From contig CP154957.1 of assembly GCA_039621445.1 (NCBI GenBank), positions 37,416,382 to 37,480,381 on the forward strand: a DNA stretch of 64,000 bases. Direction: 5' to 3'. The position numbers were made by a program, and so were the translations under genes. The DNA is from Euglena gracilis (Eukaryota > Euglenida > Euglenophyceae > Euglenales). Of the stretch, positions 39,890 through 51,657 are shown in pieces. The notes under the pieces are model-generated. The model was not told the origin of the DNA. It saw only the letters and a list, made by a program, of their open reading frames with translations, and ran no database searches. Each line of letters opens with the position of its first letter. Within the stretch, counting starts at the first letter, position 1.

Positions 39890-40916
39890 CTGCAAGCCTG
39901 CCTCAACGAAAATCGTCCTTATTCAGCAGAACGAAAATTGTCCTTGTTCAGCAGAACAAATCTTGTCGCATGCACTGAGCTGAAACAAAACAGCATCCTG
40001 CATAATGAACCAATGATGGGAGACTCTGGGATGCCAGAGGGGGCTCATGAATGCTTATGGACACCATTTGAAACCGTGTCTAAGGGCTCCGGCTCTTAGG
40101 ATGCCGGTTTGGGTGTGAAGCCGGCGGGCCCCCCAAAAAAAGTGTCAAAAAGTGTCCAAAATGCTTTGTAGACATGTGATAAACATATCTGAGCATTTTT
40201 TGGGGGGTCTTGGTCCACAAATTGGGGGTTTTGTGCAATAATTTCCGTTTGGCCAATTCTGGGGAACTTTTGAAATAGAATACCATGCAGCGCATGGCTG
40301 AAATCCAACGCCATCTGCTGAAAACCCTTGAGAAGAGCTTCCGATCAAAGGGCAACATGGCAGGTGAAACATTGGAATTTCGAATTTGCAAACAGGGTCG
40401 GAGCATGGGATCGCCGATTTTCAGAGCGCTGTGCAGTGTGGTTGAGTTCTGTGGGTGCGAAGCGAAAAGTCCTGGGGAGAGCTTTTGATTCATATGCTGT
40501 ATGGTGCCTGAAGTGTGGGATTTTGACAAATTGAGATATCAAATTTGGAATACACAATCGGGTGAAAATAAGAGTTCTGTGCATTATGGTTGAATTCTGA
40601 GGCCATCTGTCGAAAGCCCTTGAGAAGAGCTTTTGATTGGTGGGTAACATGGCTTCAGAAATGTGAAATCTGCCAATTTCGATCGGTGGCCAATTCCAAC
40701 CAAAATTGCCCAAAAGCCATGGGGAAACAATCTGGACATGGGCACAGCAAACGAAGCTTGGTCGGGGCCAGCCTTTGAGTAATTTTTCGCCTCGAAGGTG
40801 GATTCTGCAAAGAAGAGCCACAATGATCCCACATACCGGCTTGAATTGTGTGAATGCCATCTCTCTCTGCAGCATGTACACCCAATCACCACCCCGCGCT
40901 GTGCACCAGGAGCAGA
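39890..40916 (-). other. Probable intron region with repeat pair
   Basis: Two similar segments: 40308-40363 and 40600-40654 share GCCATCTG, CCCTTGAGAAGAGCTT and AACATGGC. On the minus strand a short spliced pair may exist: AATTCAAGCCG then GTATGTGGG (40840-40825) and TTCTTTGCAG (near 40810), giving IHTIQAESTFEAKNYSKAG after removal of about 32 nt. I cannot settle the exon structure. Confidence 0.3.
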
Positions 40917-41201
40917 TCAGTCAGAGCATTCTGCAAAGCCTTCCTCCGATTTGAAGATTTGAACCCCCCACTGTGAACCCCTAATTGTAATTGGTCCCTT
41001 TGATGATATGGACTGCAAGAGAGGTGATAGCAGACCTGCCTCGGATCCCTGGGAGGTTGGGACCTGGGAGCCAAGGCCAGAGAAATCGGGACCACCTCCT
41101 TTCTTCTCTGAAGGCTTCGCTGGGGAAGCAGCTGGCCTTTGCGGCTCCTCCGCCTCCTCCTCCTCTGCAGGCGCAAACACATGCTTGCTTGCATTCCCCA
41201 T
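40917..41201 (-). CDS. Candidate host-gene first exon (MGNASKHV...)
   Basis: ATG at 41201, protein starts MGNASKHVFAPAEEEEAEE, then QRPAASPAKPSEKKGGG, DFSGLGSQ. Gly at position 2 makes N-myristoylation conceivable, though the position-6 Ser is missing. Possible donors: GGAG/GTGGTC near 41095 (phase fits the last exon at 39889) or CCCAG/GTCCCA near 41068. The open frame goes on to 40917, but the later part may be intron with an acceptor (CTCTTGCAG near 41018). Function unknown. Confidence 0.4.
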   Translation of the reverse strand: MGNASKHVFAPAEEEEAEEPQRPAASPAKPSEKKGGGPDFSGLGSQVPTSQGSEAGLLSPLLQSISSKGPITIRGSQWGVQIFKSEEGFAECSD

Positions 41202-41820
41202 TGCGTAATGCGGTCAGTCTGAGGTATTTGTTGAATTCATTTGGCAGCCCAACCCAACCTTTTCTTTCCCTGGCGTCACCGCCGGGCTTCTTTTTAAGCC
41301 CCCCGGGGGGAGGGGGGGCCCCCCCCCACCCACCCAGCCTGGCTGGGACCCCCCCCCCCGGGGGGGGGGGGGGACCCCCAAAAAATCGGGCCGCCTGAGG
41401 GCATTCCCCAAAATAATTTGGCCCATGCTCCGGGCCTCTGGCCCGGGAACTCCCCGGGGGGTCTGGCCCTGGACCCACCCACCCACTGCCCCTCCTCCTG
41501 GGAGGGGGGGTCAGGGGTTCTTTTAAGACCGGGGGGGGGGGTCGACACCCACCCACCCACCCCCTGGGGTGGCCCCCCCCGGGGGAGGGGGGGGGGTCCC
41601 TGGGGACCCACCCACTTTTGCCCGAAAATGGCCAAAAATGCTAAAAATAACACCTTTTTCAAAATTTTCGGCGCCTTCGGCACCAAAAAAGATATACCCA
41701 CCAGCCCCTACCCCCACCCCCCCTGGGGGGAAGGGGGTCCAAGGGACCCACCCTCCCCCCCCCCGGGGGGAGGGGGTCCAAGACTAAAAAAAAAAAACCC
41801 CTGGGGGGGCCTTCTGACTT
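41202..41820. repeat. G/C-run repeat cluster
   Basis: 41290-41800 is made of C and G runs of 7-12, with GGGCCTCTGGCCCGGG near 41430 and TTTTCGGCGCCTTCGGC near 41665. Long open frames here are Pro/Gly translations of these runs and are not genes. Confidence 0.5.
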
Positions 41821-42840
41821 AAAAGCCTGGTGACCGCGTCATCCTGAAATGACTGTGGGTCCCCCCACGATGTCCCGGGGTCCAGCCGGCTGCTGGGAAC
41901 CTAAAAACTGACCAAAAGAGAGGATCAACTCGAGCCAAATCCAGAGGGGTTGGAATTTTTCAGCCTATTTTAAGGTAACCACAAACAGCTTCAAAAATGT
42001 CCTTTCTTGAACCCCTTTTTACACCATTTTTGCCCCCTGTTTCAAAGGCTTGTTGCTTTGGCTGAAATTCTTCAGTCCAGCCCGCAACCCAGCTGGGAGA
42101 TGCTGGGGGAAATGTGCTGGCTGGCCAGCCATCAAGGGGGAAAAAAACACCCGGGGGGGGGGGGGGTAAGCAGTCCTGCAGTCGTGGAAAAGCCAAATTA
42201 TCCCAGGCGAATGCGCCGTACATTCTTGGGGGAAATGGTCGGGAAGGGATGAAAAATGTTGATTCTTTGAGCCAAACAAAGCAATTTGTATCACAAAACC
42301 TTGGGGAAAATGTTAATAAGATGAATGATGGGGGGGTCACTTTCCAAATTCAAAACAAATCAATTTGTCATTTGTCATGGCTGCTTAAATTGGGGGGGGG
42401 GGTTATTGGCTGACTGGTTTTCCAAAAAAGAGTGAGTGACTGCCTTTTGGAAGGGTGGAAATGTGGAATTGTGGAAGGGAAGGGTGGAAGAAATCGGTAA
42501 AAAAATTGTGTGTTGCCATCAGTTTCATCCAGACTGTGCACTGCCTGTAACTGCTGTGGAACATTTTTTTTGGTCCGGCTACACTGCAGAAGAATTTTGT
42601 TGTGTATTGTGGCAATTTTGAAAGTTTACGTGGCGGCCCGTACCATTCCTATCCCATTCATTCATTTTTATGGAGAACATTGCCAGTGTGACAGAAAAAA
42701 ATTCCAAAAAAACAAGAATAACAAAGAAGAATAACAAAGAATACAAGAATAAAACAAAATAGACCAGCCTTGCCCAAATGGGGGTTTTCAAACAGGTGCC
42801 TCATTTTTTTGTCAAGTCATTATGTAAAAAAACCTTTCAG
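41821..42840. other. Spacer, nothing recognised
   Basis: Mixed sequence with scattered G runs (42146-42166, 42393-42402). No ORF with domain content and no tandem structure seen by eye. Confidence 0.4.
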
Positions 42841-43230
42841 AAATTGGGCAACCCCAAATTTAAGCAACCCTTTGGCCAAACCGACCGACACCCAAATTTA
42901 AGCAACCCCAATTTCAAGCAACCCACGGGGACCAGAAATTCCAAAATTAAGCAACCCTCAAACTGCAGATGAAAATTGGGGGAAATGAAAGAAAATTATG
43001 GACACCGAATATTTTTGTGGTTCACTTGTGGACACCAAATTAAGTGGTTCACACGTCTTTTGTGAACCGCACTACACCTAGCGTCTGAAACGTTTGCCCA
43101 CGGCTGGCAAAAATATTTGCCCCGTGTCAAAATTTTTGCCCAGCGCACTCAAAAAAAATTGCCCAAAGGTCTCAAAAATGTTTGCACTGCGCCCCAAAAA
43201 ATATTCAACTTGTTGTGAAAAAATCTCTGT
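42841..43230. repeat. Short degenerate minisatellites
   Basis: 42845-42965 repeats AAATTTAAGCAACCC-like units; it recurs near 45755-45830. 43090-43210 repeats CAAAAATNTTTGC-like units of about 27-31 bp, related to 46845-47005. GTTCAC(T/C)TGTGGACACCAA occurs near 43021 and 44754. Confidence 0.5.
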
Positions 43231-43339
43231 CATCCAGAAAATGATAATTGTAAGTTCCGTCCTTCCGTCCGTTCCATCCAAAATTCAGCCAGCTGTGATC
43301 ACTTGACTGCAAAATTTGGCCCCAAGCGAGAAATTGATG

Positions 43340-43620
43340 ATGGACTTTTGGTGGTCGCTAGCAACTAGTCGCTGGCGACCATTGGTGACAAGGACAGTCA
43401 CTTGGCGACTAGTCGCTGGCGACCACCAATTTTAAGTCCACCCCCCCCCCGCCAAAATTTTTTTTAAAAAAAATCATTCAAATATGAGGGAAAATGACTC
43501 GAAACGGACCCAAATGCCTTCCTTAAAATTGGTAGTCGGCCCGACCACCAATGGTCAGTGGCCATGGTCGCCAGTGACCAGTCGCCAGCGACCACCAAAA
43601 AATCTATCACCAATTTCCCG
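43340..43620. repeat. Palindromic GGTCGC(C/T)AGCGACC cluster
   Basis: Several copies of 14-bp palindromes of the type GGTCGCTAGCGACC and variants (GGTCGCCAGTGACC, GTCGCTGGCGACC) separated by ACCACCA or ATGG. Related clusters at 48560-48640, 53310-53400, 57350-57440 and 59360-59460, each next to a long G or C run with CTTAAA or TTTAAG. Confidence 0.6.
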
Positions 43621-43754
43621 CAAAATTTGGTTTTTTGTCTGGTCCATAACGCCTCCAGAACCCCAAGGACCAAAAATGTCGAAAAAAAAGGGAAATCCAA
43701 AATGCCCAAAAAGTCACTAAAAATTCCCAATCTGACCAGCAACAGATTTCAATG

Positions 43755-44090
43755 GAATGTAAATCGACTGACATAAACGGGCGCCTGAATGGAAATTGAC
43801 TGACATAAACGGGCGCCTGAATGGAAATCGACTGACATAAACGGGCGCCTGAAGGGAAATTGACCGACATAAACAATTTCAGCCTGAAATCCGTTAATGT
43901 CAGTAGAATTTCAAGAAGTCTTGAAATTCATGGACAGATATATTGCCAAAAAAAGGTTTTTGGTTTCGTGCGCTGTCCTGGAAATCGACTGACATGAACG
44001 GGCGCTGTCTTGGAAATTGACTGACATGAGCAATTTCTGCCTGAAATCTGTTTATGTCAGTGGAATTTCAAGACAGGCGTCGGGCCCAGG
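43755..44090. repeat. 31-bp tandem repeat (ATCGACTGACATAAACGGGC)
   Basis: GAAATCGACTGACATAAACG plus GGCGCCTGAATG forms three to four head-to-tail copies at 43757-43870. The inverse orientation is at 47400-47510; single copies occur at 55497, 56828, 57917 and 59800. Confidence 0.65.
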
Positions 44091-45060
44091 AAATAGGATT
44101 TAAATAGGTTCGGGGATGAACCTGGGCCGGGGGTTTTTTAGTCTTGGACCCCGGGGGGGGGGGGGGGGAGGGGGGGTGGGCCGCCCGTGGGGGGGTTAAA
44201 GTTTTGGGGACCTTGGGCAGCGAAAATTTTTGAAAAAGTTCCCATTTAAAACATTTTTTAGCATGTTTCGCATTTTTTGGCCATTTTCGGGGAAACGAGA
44301 GTGGGTCCCCCGGGACCCCCCCCCCCTGGGGGGCGGGGCCCCCTGGTCTTTAAAAGAACTTTTGACCTGGACCCCCCCCTGAACCAACGCTCAGTGAAAA
44401 CCGGGATGGATATCGCAGGCCTGCTATTGCAGGAAATTCGGTGTCCCTTTGCCTGTTTCCCCCAACATTTTTGAAGGTTTCAAGGTCATTGCAATGCAGT
44501 TCAATACATTTTACCCCAAAAATTAAGGCTGATTTTTTAGATGCCTTTGGGTTGAAGGAATGTCAATAAATGCCACAGCGGTGGGGTTCCCTGCCACGCT
44601 TTACGGATTGAGCCGGGGCCCAGGTCCATTATGTGGCTGGGGTGTCTGAAGTTCAATCTGCTTTTTGATGGAAAACTGCTCAATTTCTTTATGATCCTCG
44701 ATCAATTTTTGTGGGCATCAAAAATTTCCAGACACCAAAATTTTTTTTTGCGGTTCACCTGTGGACACCAAGGAAAAATTGTGGTTCATTTGATCTTGAA
44801 TCCAATCAGTGGGTTCTAAGGTGAGCATTTTCAACAAAAAAAAACGTGCCACCTCCTTCCTTCATTGGAAAGGGGGCATTTTCTTTGATCATTTGGCCCT
44901 GATTACAGCTAAACAACATTATTTTGGCGCACAGTGGCCAAAACCGTGGCCCTTGGTGGCCAGTGATTTGGCCTAGAATTGCCAAAACCCAGGCACCATG
45001 TGCCGCTATTCTGTCCCGTGGTGGCCAAAACTTTGGCACCAAGTGGCCAAAACCATGGTG
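44091..45060. other. G/C-run element (44130-44400) and spacer
   Basis: 44140-44360 carries G runs up to 12 and a GGGACCCCCC stretch next to TTTGGCCATTTTCGGGG. 44400-45060 has no gene; GGCCAAAACC(A/G)TGG phrases repeat near 44937 and 45045. Confidence 0.4.
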
Positions 45061-45560
45061 CCGGGATTCATGATGGTTTATCGAAAAGAATTGCTTGTTG
45101 TACCCCCCCCCCCTTGTCGTACCACCACCCCCCTATAATCACCACCCCCCCCGGTCGCAGGTTGCAGGTTCGGGGGCTATAACACCCCCCCCCCCCGGTC
45201 GCAGGTTGTAGGTCAGGATCAAAAAAAAGAGGCTGGTTTTTTGAGGTTGCATGGAGATGCATCCATGTATGCTGCCTTTTTCCAGGCATTTTCCATGTCC
45301 CCACCGGCGTTCATGTTTTGTACACTTGTAGCGCTTTCACGCTGCTTGCTTTGATTTGCGCCGCACCCAAGACGGCAGTTCGGGTCCCCGTTGGTATCGT
45401 CAATACTGAGAACAACGACCACGAACGACCACCCCCACAAGAACGACCACCCCCCCGGTCGCAGGTTAGGGGGGTCTAACGGGGGTTAACGCAGGTTAGG
45501 GGGGTCCACCCACCCCCGTCGCAGGTTGCAGGTACCCGGTGGTACGACAAGGGGGGGGGG
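45061..45560. repeat. CCGGTCGCAGGTTGCAGGT repeat
   Basis: C runs followed by GGTCGCAGGTTGCAGGT recur near 45151, 45198, 45457 and 45518, with shorter relatives near 45490. Between them (45230-45430) is a unique piece without a gene. Confidence 0.5.
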
Positions 45561-45887
45561 GGTAGGAGTGGCGAAAATACTGGCCCGTTGTTGTAGAAAC
45601 TTGGCACCATTTTGGTGCTAACATTTTGGCAACTTTGAGCCAAATACCTGGCGCGAGGGGCCAACGTTCTGGGAACTCCAGGCCAATAGCTGGCACGAGG
45701 GGCCAAAGTTTCCGGGTTTAGTTGTAAAACAATGCTTCGGCCTATCCAGTAAATCCCAAATTTAAGCAACCCCTTGGGCAAATTGGCTGAAACCCAAACT
45801 TCAGCAACGGGTTGCTCAAAATTTGGGGAGGGGAGCCTCAAAACCAAAGGGCTTCACATCTATCCCTGCCCCAGGGGGGGGTGGCAG

Positions 45888-46291
45888 GGTTCGATATAAG
45901 GAGAGGAGGGGGGGGGGTGGTCTGGACCCCCCCCCTGGGGGCCAGGAGGGGGGTGGTGGGGGGGACACCCCCCCCCCCACCTAAACAGGTGCGCGGTCAG
46001 GGTGGCCGAAAATTTTTGACCCCCCAAAACGACCAAAAGTGCCATTTTGGGCACTTTTTGGGCAAAAATGTGCCAAAAATGCAAAAAATTTTCGGCGCGA
46101 AGCGCCGGAGGAAAAAATTGACCCTTTTTGGGGGGGGTCCCGGGAACCCCCCCGAGGGTCGGTCCGGACCCCCCTTGCAGGGGGGGGGGGGGGTGGCCCG
46201 CCCCCCCCCCGGGGGGGCGGGGGGGGGGGGGGGGGGGGGGGACACCCCCCCCACCTAAACCATGTACGCCCTCCTTATATCGAACCCTGGG
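45888..46291. mobile_element. 404-bp element with inverted ends (GGTTCGATATAAGGAG)
   Basis: GGTTCGATATAAGGAG at the left and its exact inverse CTCCTTATATCGAACC at the right, with G/C runs and a TTTTCGGCGCGAAGCGCCGG hairpin inside. A second copy is at about 48789-49192; further right halves are at 50399 and 52217 inside the triplicated block. No ORF and no clear target duplication. Confidence 0.55.
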
Positions 46292-47290
46292 GGTTGGTAA
46301 AAAAAGCCAAAAAATATTTGCAAAAAAATTGGCCTTCTTTCAGGTTTGTGGTCAAATTTCCTTCGGATTCCAGAGTGGCGACCCCCGGGGGAACCCCGTG
46401 AGTGATTGGGCTTTTCAGAGTGACTGACTTGTTTTTGGCCTGGACCCCCAGGGCAGGCCAAAAACAAGATCCCAAAATCAATTCCCAAAACTGACCATAT
46501 GTCACTCCTCCATTTCATTGTGTTGTAAAAATTTGACCATGAACGTTTGACACCTCCAAAAGGGAAGGTTTCCGGGGGATGCCAGAAAAAAATGATGTGA
46601 CAATTTGGGTGGTTTCCCATCATTTTTCATCATCATTGCAACCAGAAAAAAAGTTTCCTGACACACCGTAAGTCACGGCGCAAGGGAAACTTCTTTCACC
46701 AGTTACACCACAGCCAACAGCCCATATTTTTGGCAGACTGGTGAGTCTGCATTTTAGAGTCTCTGGGAACTACGTTGAAAGACTTGAGGGCTGGGAGGCG
46801 GGGGACCGACCCAGACATTCATTTACACCTAACGACGCTGTTTTTTGCACTTCACAGCATATGTTTTTGCATCTCCGGTCATTTTTTCCACTTTATCTCA
46901 AAAAAACTTTGCACATGCCACCAATTTGTTTGCGATTTATCTCAAAAATGGTTGCACCTCATCCCAAAAATATTTGCTTCTGTTCCGAAAAAATTGGCAC
47001 TTGGATCGGGTGTTTTGCACAGTTGCCCTTTGAAACTTCAACTGGAGCATCTTTTTCCATTGTGCAGTGCAAAAATAAAATAACTTCAGAAAAAGCATTC
47101 GGCAAATTTGGCCCGATTCAGTTGTCCTCGCTGGTCGTCTGAAAGAAAAGCTTTCGGGTGAGGGGTGACTGTTAAAACCTATTTTCTGGGCTCGACGCCT
47201 GTATTGCAACTCTATTGGCATCATCGGATTTCAGACTGAGATTGTTTCTGTAAAAAAAAAAAAAAAAAGCATTCAGAAAAATGAGAAAAA
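46292..47290. other. Spacer, nothing recognised
   Basis: No ORF with domain content. Contains the minisatellite 46845-47005 and, at 47120-47160, the phrase CTGGTCGTCTGAAAGAAAAG, related to repeats at 54600, 54915, 57625 and 60092. Confidence 0.4.
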
Positions 47291-47601
47291 AGGTTGGTCG
47301 ACATTAACGGATTTCAGGCTGAAATCGACAATGTCCCAAAACGGAACAAAAAAGCATTCAGAAAAAGGAAACAAAAGGTTGGTCGATTTCCAAGACATCG
47401 GAATCCGTTTAGGTCAGTCGATTCCATTCAGGCCTGTTTATGTCAGTCGATTTCCATTCAGGCGCCCGTTTATGTCAGTCGATTTCCATTCAGGCACCCG
47501 TTAATGGTCCAAAAACCACTTTTTGGGCCATATTTCCGTCCGGGCAGTTCGGTCGAATGAATTTCAAGACAGGCGTCGGGCCCAGACAACATAGGTTTTA
47601 G

Positions 47602-47705
47602 AAAAATCGACCGACACTAACAGATTCAGCAGCGGCGCCGGGCGCGAGCGAGCGAAGCAAGCCGCCCAGCGCCCCTGCTGAATCTGTTAGTGTCGGTCGA
47701 TTTTT
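47602..47705. repeat. 104-bp palindromic fold-back element, copy 1
   Basis: Arms start AAAAATCGACCGACACTAAC and end in the inverse; the loop region is CGAGCGAGCGAAGC. Copies 2 and 3 have the same length. The flank GACAGGCGTCGGGCCCAGAC is shared, inverted, with copies 2 and 3. Confidence 0.8.
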
Positions 47706-48787
47706 GTATAGAAACTCTTTTCTCCTCAAGTTTTGATTTTTGTCACAGGGTTGTTTCTATGTTTTTAAAATGTTTTTTAAACTTCCCATCTTCCAAAAAC
47801 GCCCAGTGACAGTCTGGCAAATGGGTCGAAAATCAAATGAAAAAAAGTCGAAAGATATTCAAGTTTGGGTTGATATCATTTTTTCCCTCTAGCATCCTTG
47901 CCATCAAGACTTCATTTTTTCTTGGTCAGAAAAAAATTTGCCTGAATGATTTTTTAAAGTTTTTTTTAAAAAAAATCGTGCATATTCTGACGTATTATCT
48001 GCGTTTTTCCCTTTTGAAAATTCAATCCCTACCCAAAAATTAAAGTCACTGAATTTACGGAGCCCATAAATGCAGTGGTGTTGGGTTGTTCACTGGGCAC
48101 AGGGCTTTAATGGCTCGGGGGGGGGGGGGGGTGAGAAAGAGAGAATTGCTTTCAAAAATGTCAGCGTGCGGCGCACTGGGCAGACCTGGAATCGGCCCAG
48201 TGGTGACCTTCACAGATCCTGGGTTCACACGCTGGGCGCCCATTCCACCGAGCCCTTTCTTTTTCACTCCCGTCGCGGGTCGCCGGCCAAGGCTTCCTGA
48301 AGACGCCAAAAGGATATGAAATGTTGGTAATGTGTTGGCAAAAAGTGCTGAATGGGATAACAAATCAGGTTACAGCGTTTGCACATAATCCCAAGACCCA
48401 CCCAGCCAGACCCACCCACCCCAGACCCAGCCCGGCACGGGACCCATGGGGGGGACCCCCTAAAAGTCGGGGTGTCTGAGGGCGTTTCCCAAAAATTTTC
48501 GGCGCTTCGCGCCAAAATCCATACCCGGGCCTCCAGACCCCCCCCGGGGGGGGGGGGGGGGCTCCGTGCGGATTTCCGGTGGTCGCCGTCGTGGTGGTCG
48601 GGCCGACCTGTGGTGGTCGGGCCAACAACCATTTTTTTTGCACTACCCCCCCCCCCTTCTGGAGATTTAAGCCCCCCCCCCCTTCGGGGAAAACAGAACT
48701 GAGTCGCTTTTGTAAGTCACTTGGTCACCCCCCGCACCCCCCTCAAATAACAAAGGAGCCCCGGCACCGGGGGGGGGGCCCTGCGCA
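47706..48787. other. Spacer with G/C-run parts
   Basis: 47700-48060 AT-rich without a gene. 48100-48320 mixed, no domain. 48440-48700 has C/G runs, the hairpin CGGCGCTTCGCGCC and GGTGGTCGGGCCGACC palindromes. Confidence 0.4.
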
Positions 48788-49298
48788 GGGTTCGATATAA
48801 GGAGAGGAGGGGGGGGTGGTCCGGACCCCCCCCCTGCGGGCCAGGGGGGGGGGGGGGGGGGGGGGACACCCCCCCCCACCTAAACAGTGGCGCGGTCAGG
48901 GTGACCGAAAATTTTTGACCCCCCAAAACGACCAAAAGTGCCATTTTGGGCACTTTTTGGGCAAAAATTGGCCAAAAATGCAAAAAATTTTCGGCGCAAA
49001 GCGCCGGAGGAAAAAATTGACCCTTTTGGGGGGGGGGGTCCCGGGTAACCCCCCCAGGGTCGGTCCGGACCCCCCTTGCAGGTGGGGGGGGGGGGGCGGT
49101 GCCCACCCCTCCGGGCCAGGAGGGGGGGGGGGGGGGGGGGGGACACCCCCCCCACCTAAACCATGTACGCCCTCCTTATATCGAACCCTGGTCCCGCGGG
49201 ACCCCCCCTGTCGTGGTCCGAACTTAACCAGACAAGGGGAGGGGGGTTCTCGGGACCCGAACTTGACTGCCTAGCCCCCAAAATCCCTATACCAAAAC

Positions 49299-49386
49299 CC
49301 TATACCTAACCCTAACCCTAACCGTATACCTAACCCTAACCCTATACCTAACCCTAATCCGAACCCTAACCCTAACCCTAACCCTA
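49299..49386 (+). repeat. Internal telomere-like array 1
   Basis: CCCTAA units with regular variants (CCCTATACCTAA, CCGTATACCTAA, CCCTAATCCGAA). The same variant order occurs in arrays 2 and 3, so the arrays were copied with the block and were not added independently. Confidence 0.75.
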
Positions 49387-50523
49387 CTCCTTCATTGACC
49401 GGCTCAGAAAAATTTCAATTTTGAGGACTACAGCCGGCTGTTCAGAAACGTGATAAATTGGGCCCTACAAGGTACCAGCTACCCCAAAGAGCCGCCCAAC
49501 TAGGGTTAATACACATGGGGGGACCCTCGCTCGGCGCCTTGGTACCTTGTAGAGACCAATCTAACAACGTTGAGCATATGAGAATTTATGAATCCTCATA
49601 AATTCTTTTTGGACACAGGAAAACGCCATCAGCAAATTCTTTTGCAGGGCGCCTTCGGCGCCCTAGGTCGACTGGCAGGGAGAAGCAGTAAAGAAAAATC
49701 CCCTTGGGCCCTTGATGGGGGTCCGAGGGGTAAAAAACCAATGACGAAACAGGGATTACATGAAAATCCTTCAGACATGCAAGCATTTTGCATCACAAGA
49801 GGCAGGAAACTCCTCCCTCCACCCCCATCCGAACCTCAAATAACAAAATCCCTTCTGAGTTGGCAACATACTCGGGGGCTAAATTGTTTATGTGGCTCAC
49901 TTTGGCATAGGCGGGGGGGCTCCACCCCCGCACCCCCCCCCCCTCAAATAACAAAATCCCCCCTATGTTGGCAACATACTTGAGTGCTAAGTCCTTTTTG
50001 CGCAAAATTTTGCCATTATATTGAAAATCCGATGGGGAGAGGTGTTCCGAAAATCCGATGGGGAGAGGGCCAGGGGGGGGGGTGGGGGGGGGGACACCCC
50101 CCCCACCTAAACAGTGGCGCGGTCAGGGTGACCGAAAATTTTTGACCCCCCAAAACGACCAAAAGTGCCATTTTGGGCACTTTTTGGGCAAAAATTGGCC
50201 AAAAATGCAAAAAATTTTCGGCGCAAAGCGCCGGAGGAAAAAATTGACCCTTTTTGGGGGGGGTCCCGGGTAACCCCCCCGAAAGGTCGGTCCGGACCCC
50301 CCTTGCAGGTGGGGGGGGGGTGGTCCGGACCCCCCCTGCGGGTCAGGAGGGGGGGGGGGGTGGGGGGGACACCCCCCCCCACCTAAACCATGTACGCCCT
50401 CCTTATATCGAACCCTGGTCCCGCGGGACCCCCCCTGTCGTGGTCCGAACTTAACCAGACAAGGGGGGGGGGGGTTCTCGGGACCCGAACTTGACTGCCT
50501 AGCCCCCAAAATCCCTATACCAA

Positions 50524-50623
50524 AACCCTATACCTAACCCTAACCCTAACCGTATACCTAACCCTAACCCTATACCTAACCCTAATCCGAACCCTAACCC
50601 TAACCCTGACCCTAACCCTACTC
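50524..50623 (+). repeat. Internal telomere-like array 2
   Basis: Same as array 1 with one extra variant unit (CCCTGACCCTAA). Confidence 0.75.
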
Positions 50624-51058
50624 CTTCATTGACCGGCTCAGAAAAATTTCAATTTTGAGGACTACAGCCGGCTGTTCAGAAACGTGATAAATTGGGCCCT
50701 ACAAGGTACCAGCTACCCCAAAGAGCCGCCCAACTAGGGTTAATACACATGGGGGGACCCTCGCTCGGCGCCTTGGTACCTTGTAGAGACCAATCTAACA
50801 ACGTTGAGCATATGAGAATTTATGAATCCTCATAAATTCTTTTTGGACACAAGAAAACGCCATCAGCAAATTCTTTTGCAGGGCGCCTTCGGCGCCCTAG
50901 GTCGACTGGCAGGGAGAAGCAGTAAAGAAAAATCCCCTTGGGCCCTTGATGGGGGTCCGAGGGGTAAAAAACCAATGATGAAACAGGGATTACATGAAAA
51001 TCCTTCAGACATGCAAGCATTTTGCATCACAAGAGGCAGGAAACTCCTCCCTCCACCC

Positions 51059-51657
51059 AGGGTTGACGTTTTTTTTGTTTTTTTAAAAAAAACAAAAAAA
51101 ACATGCTTTTTTTAAAAAAAACGCAAAAAAAACATGTTTTTTTGAAAAAGCAAAAATTGACCTTTTTCCTTGCGAAATGGCCATTTTTTGAGGAAAAAGT
51201 TCTAAAGTCATGTTTTTGGTCATCAAAGTGACGTTTTTTTTAGTTTTTCCAGACCCTTCATCCAAAAATACCCCCCCCCCCCATATTACCCCCCCCCCAT
51301 ATTGTCCCTCGGCCCGGCCGACGAGGGGTTTTTTTGGCTCGGTCAATGAAATTTCCTTTGGTACCCCCATATTGTCCCCCCCCCATATTGTCCCGTCGGG
51401 CCTCCTGGGGAGAGGTCGGTGGGACAATATGGGGGGGGGGGGTGGTACTAAAATGATGGTTCATGTGAAAGCCATCACCCTTTACGGACTGCGAAGCTGC
51501 AGAGATAAAAAATGACCTTTTTCCTTTGAAAAAACGTTCAAAAAATTTTTTCACCCAAACCCTCCATGACGTTTTTTTTGTTTTTTTTCAAAAAAAACAT
51601 ATTTTTTTTAGAAAAAACATGTTTTTTTGTTTTAAAAAAAACAAGCCGTCAACCTTG
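51059..51657. mobile_element. 599-bp fold-back transposon with 9-bp target duplication
   Basis: CCTCCACCC at 51050-51058 and 51658-51666 flanks it. Ends are GGTTGACG and CGTCAACC. Copies 1 and 3 of the block carry the empty site. The inside is made of A/T runs in inverted pairs and CCATATTGTCCC / GGGACAATATGG pairs. No ORF. It may belong with the 9272-9725 element (same duplication size). Confidence 0.8.

Noticed and set aside
45888-45905. tRNA gene (GGTTCGA T-loop-like text)
   Set aside because: Only the T-loop phrase fits; no anticodon arm or acceptor stem, and the text is an inverted element end.
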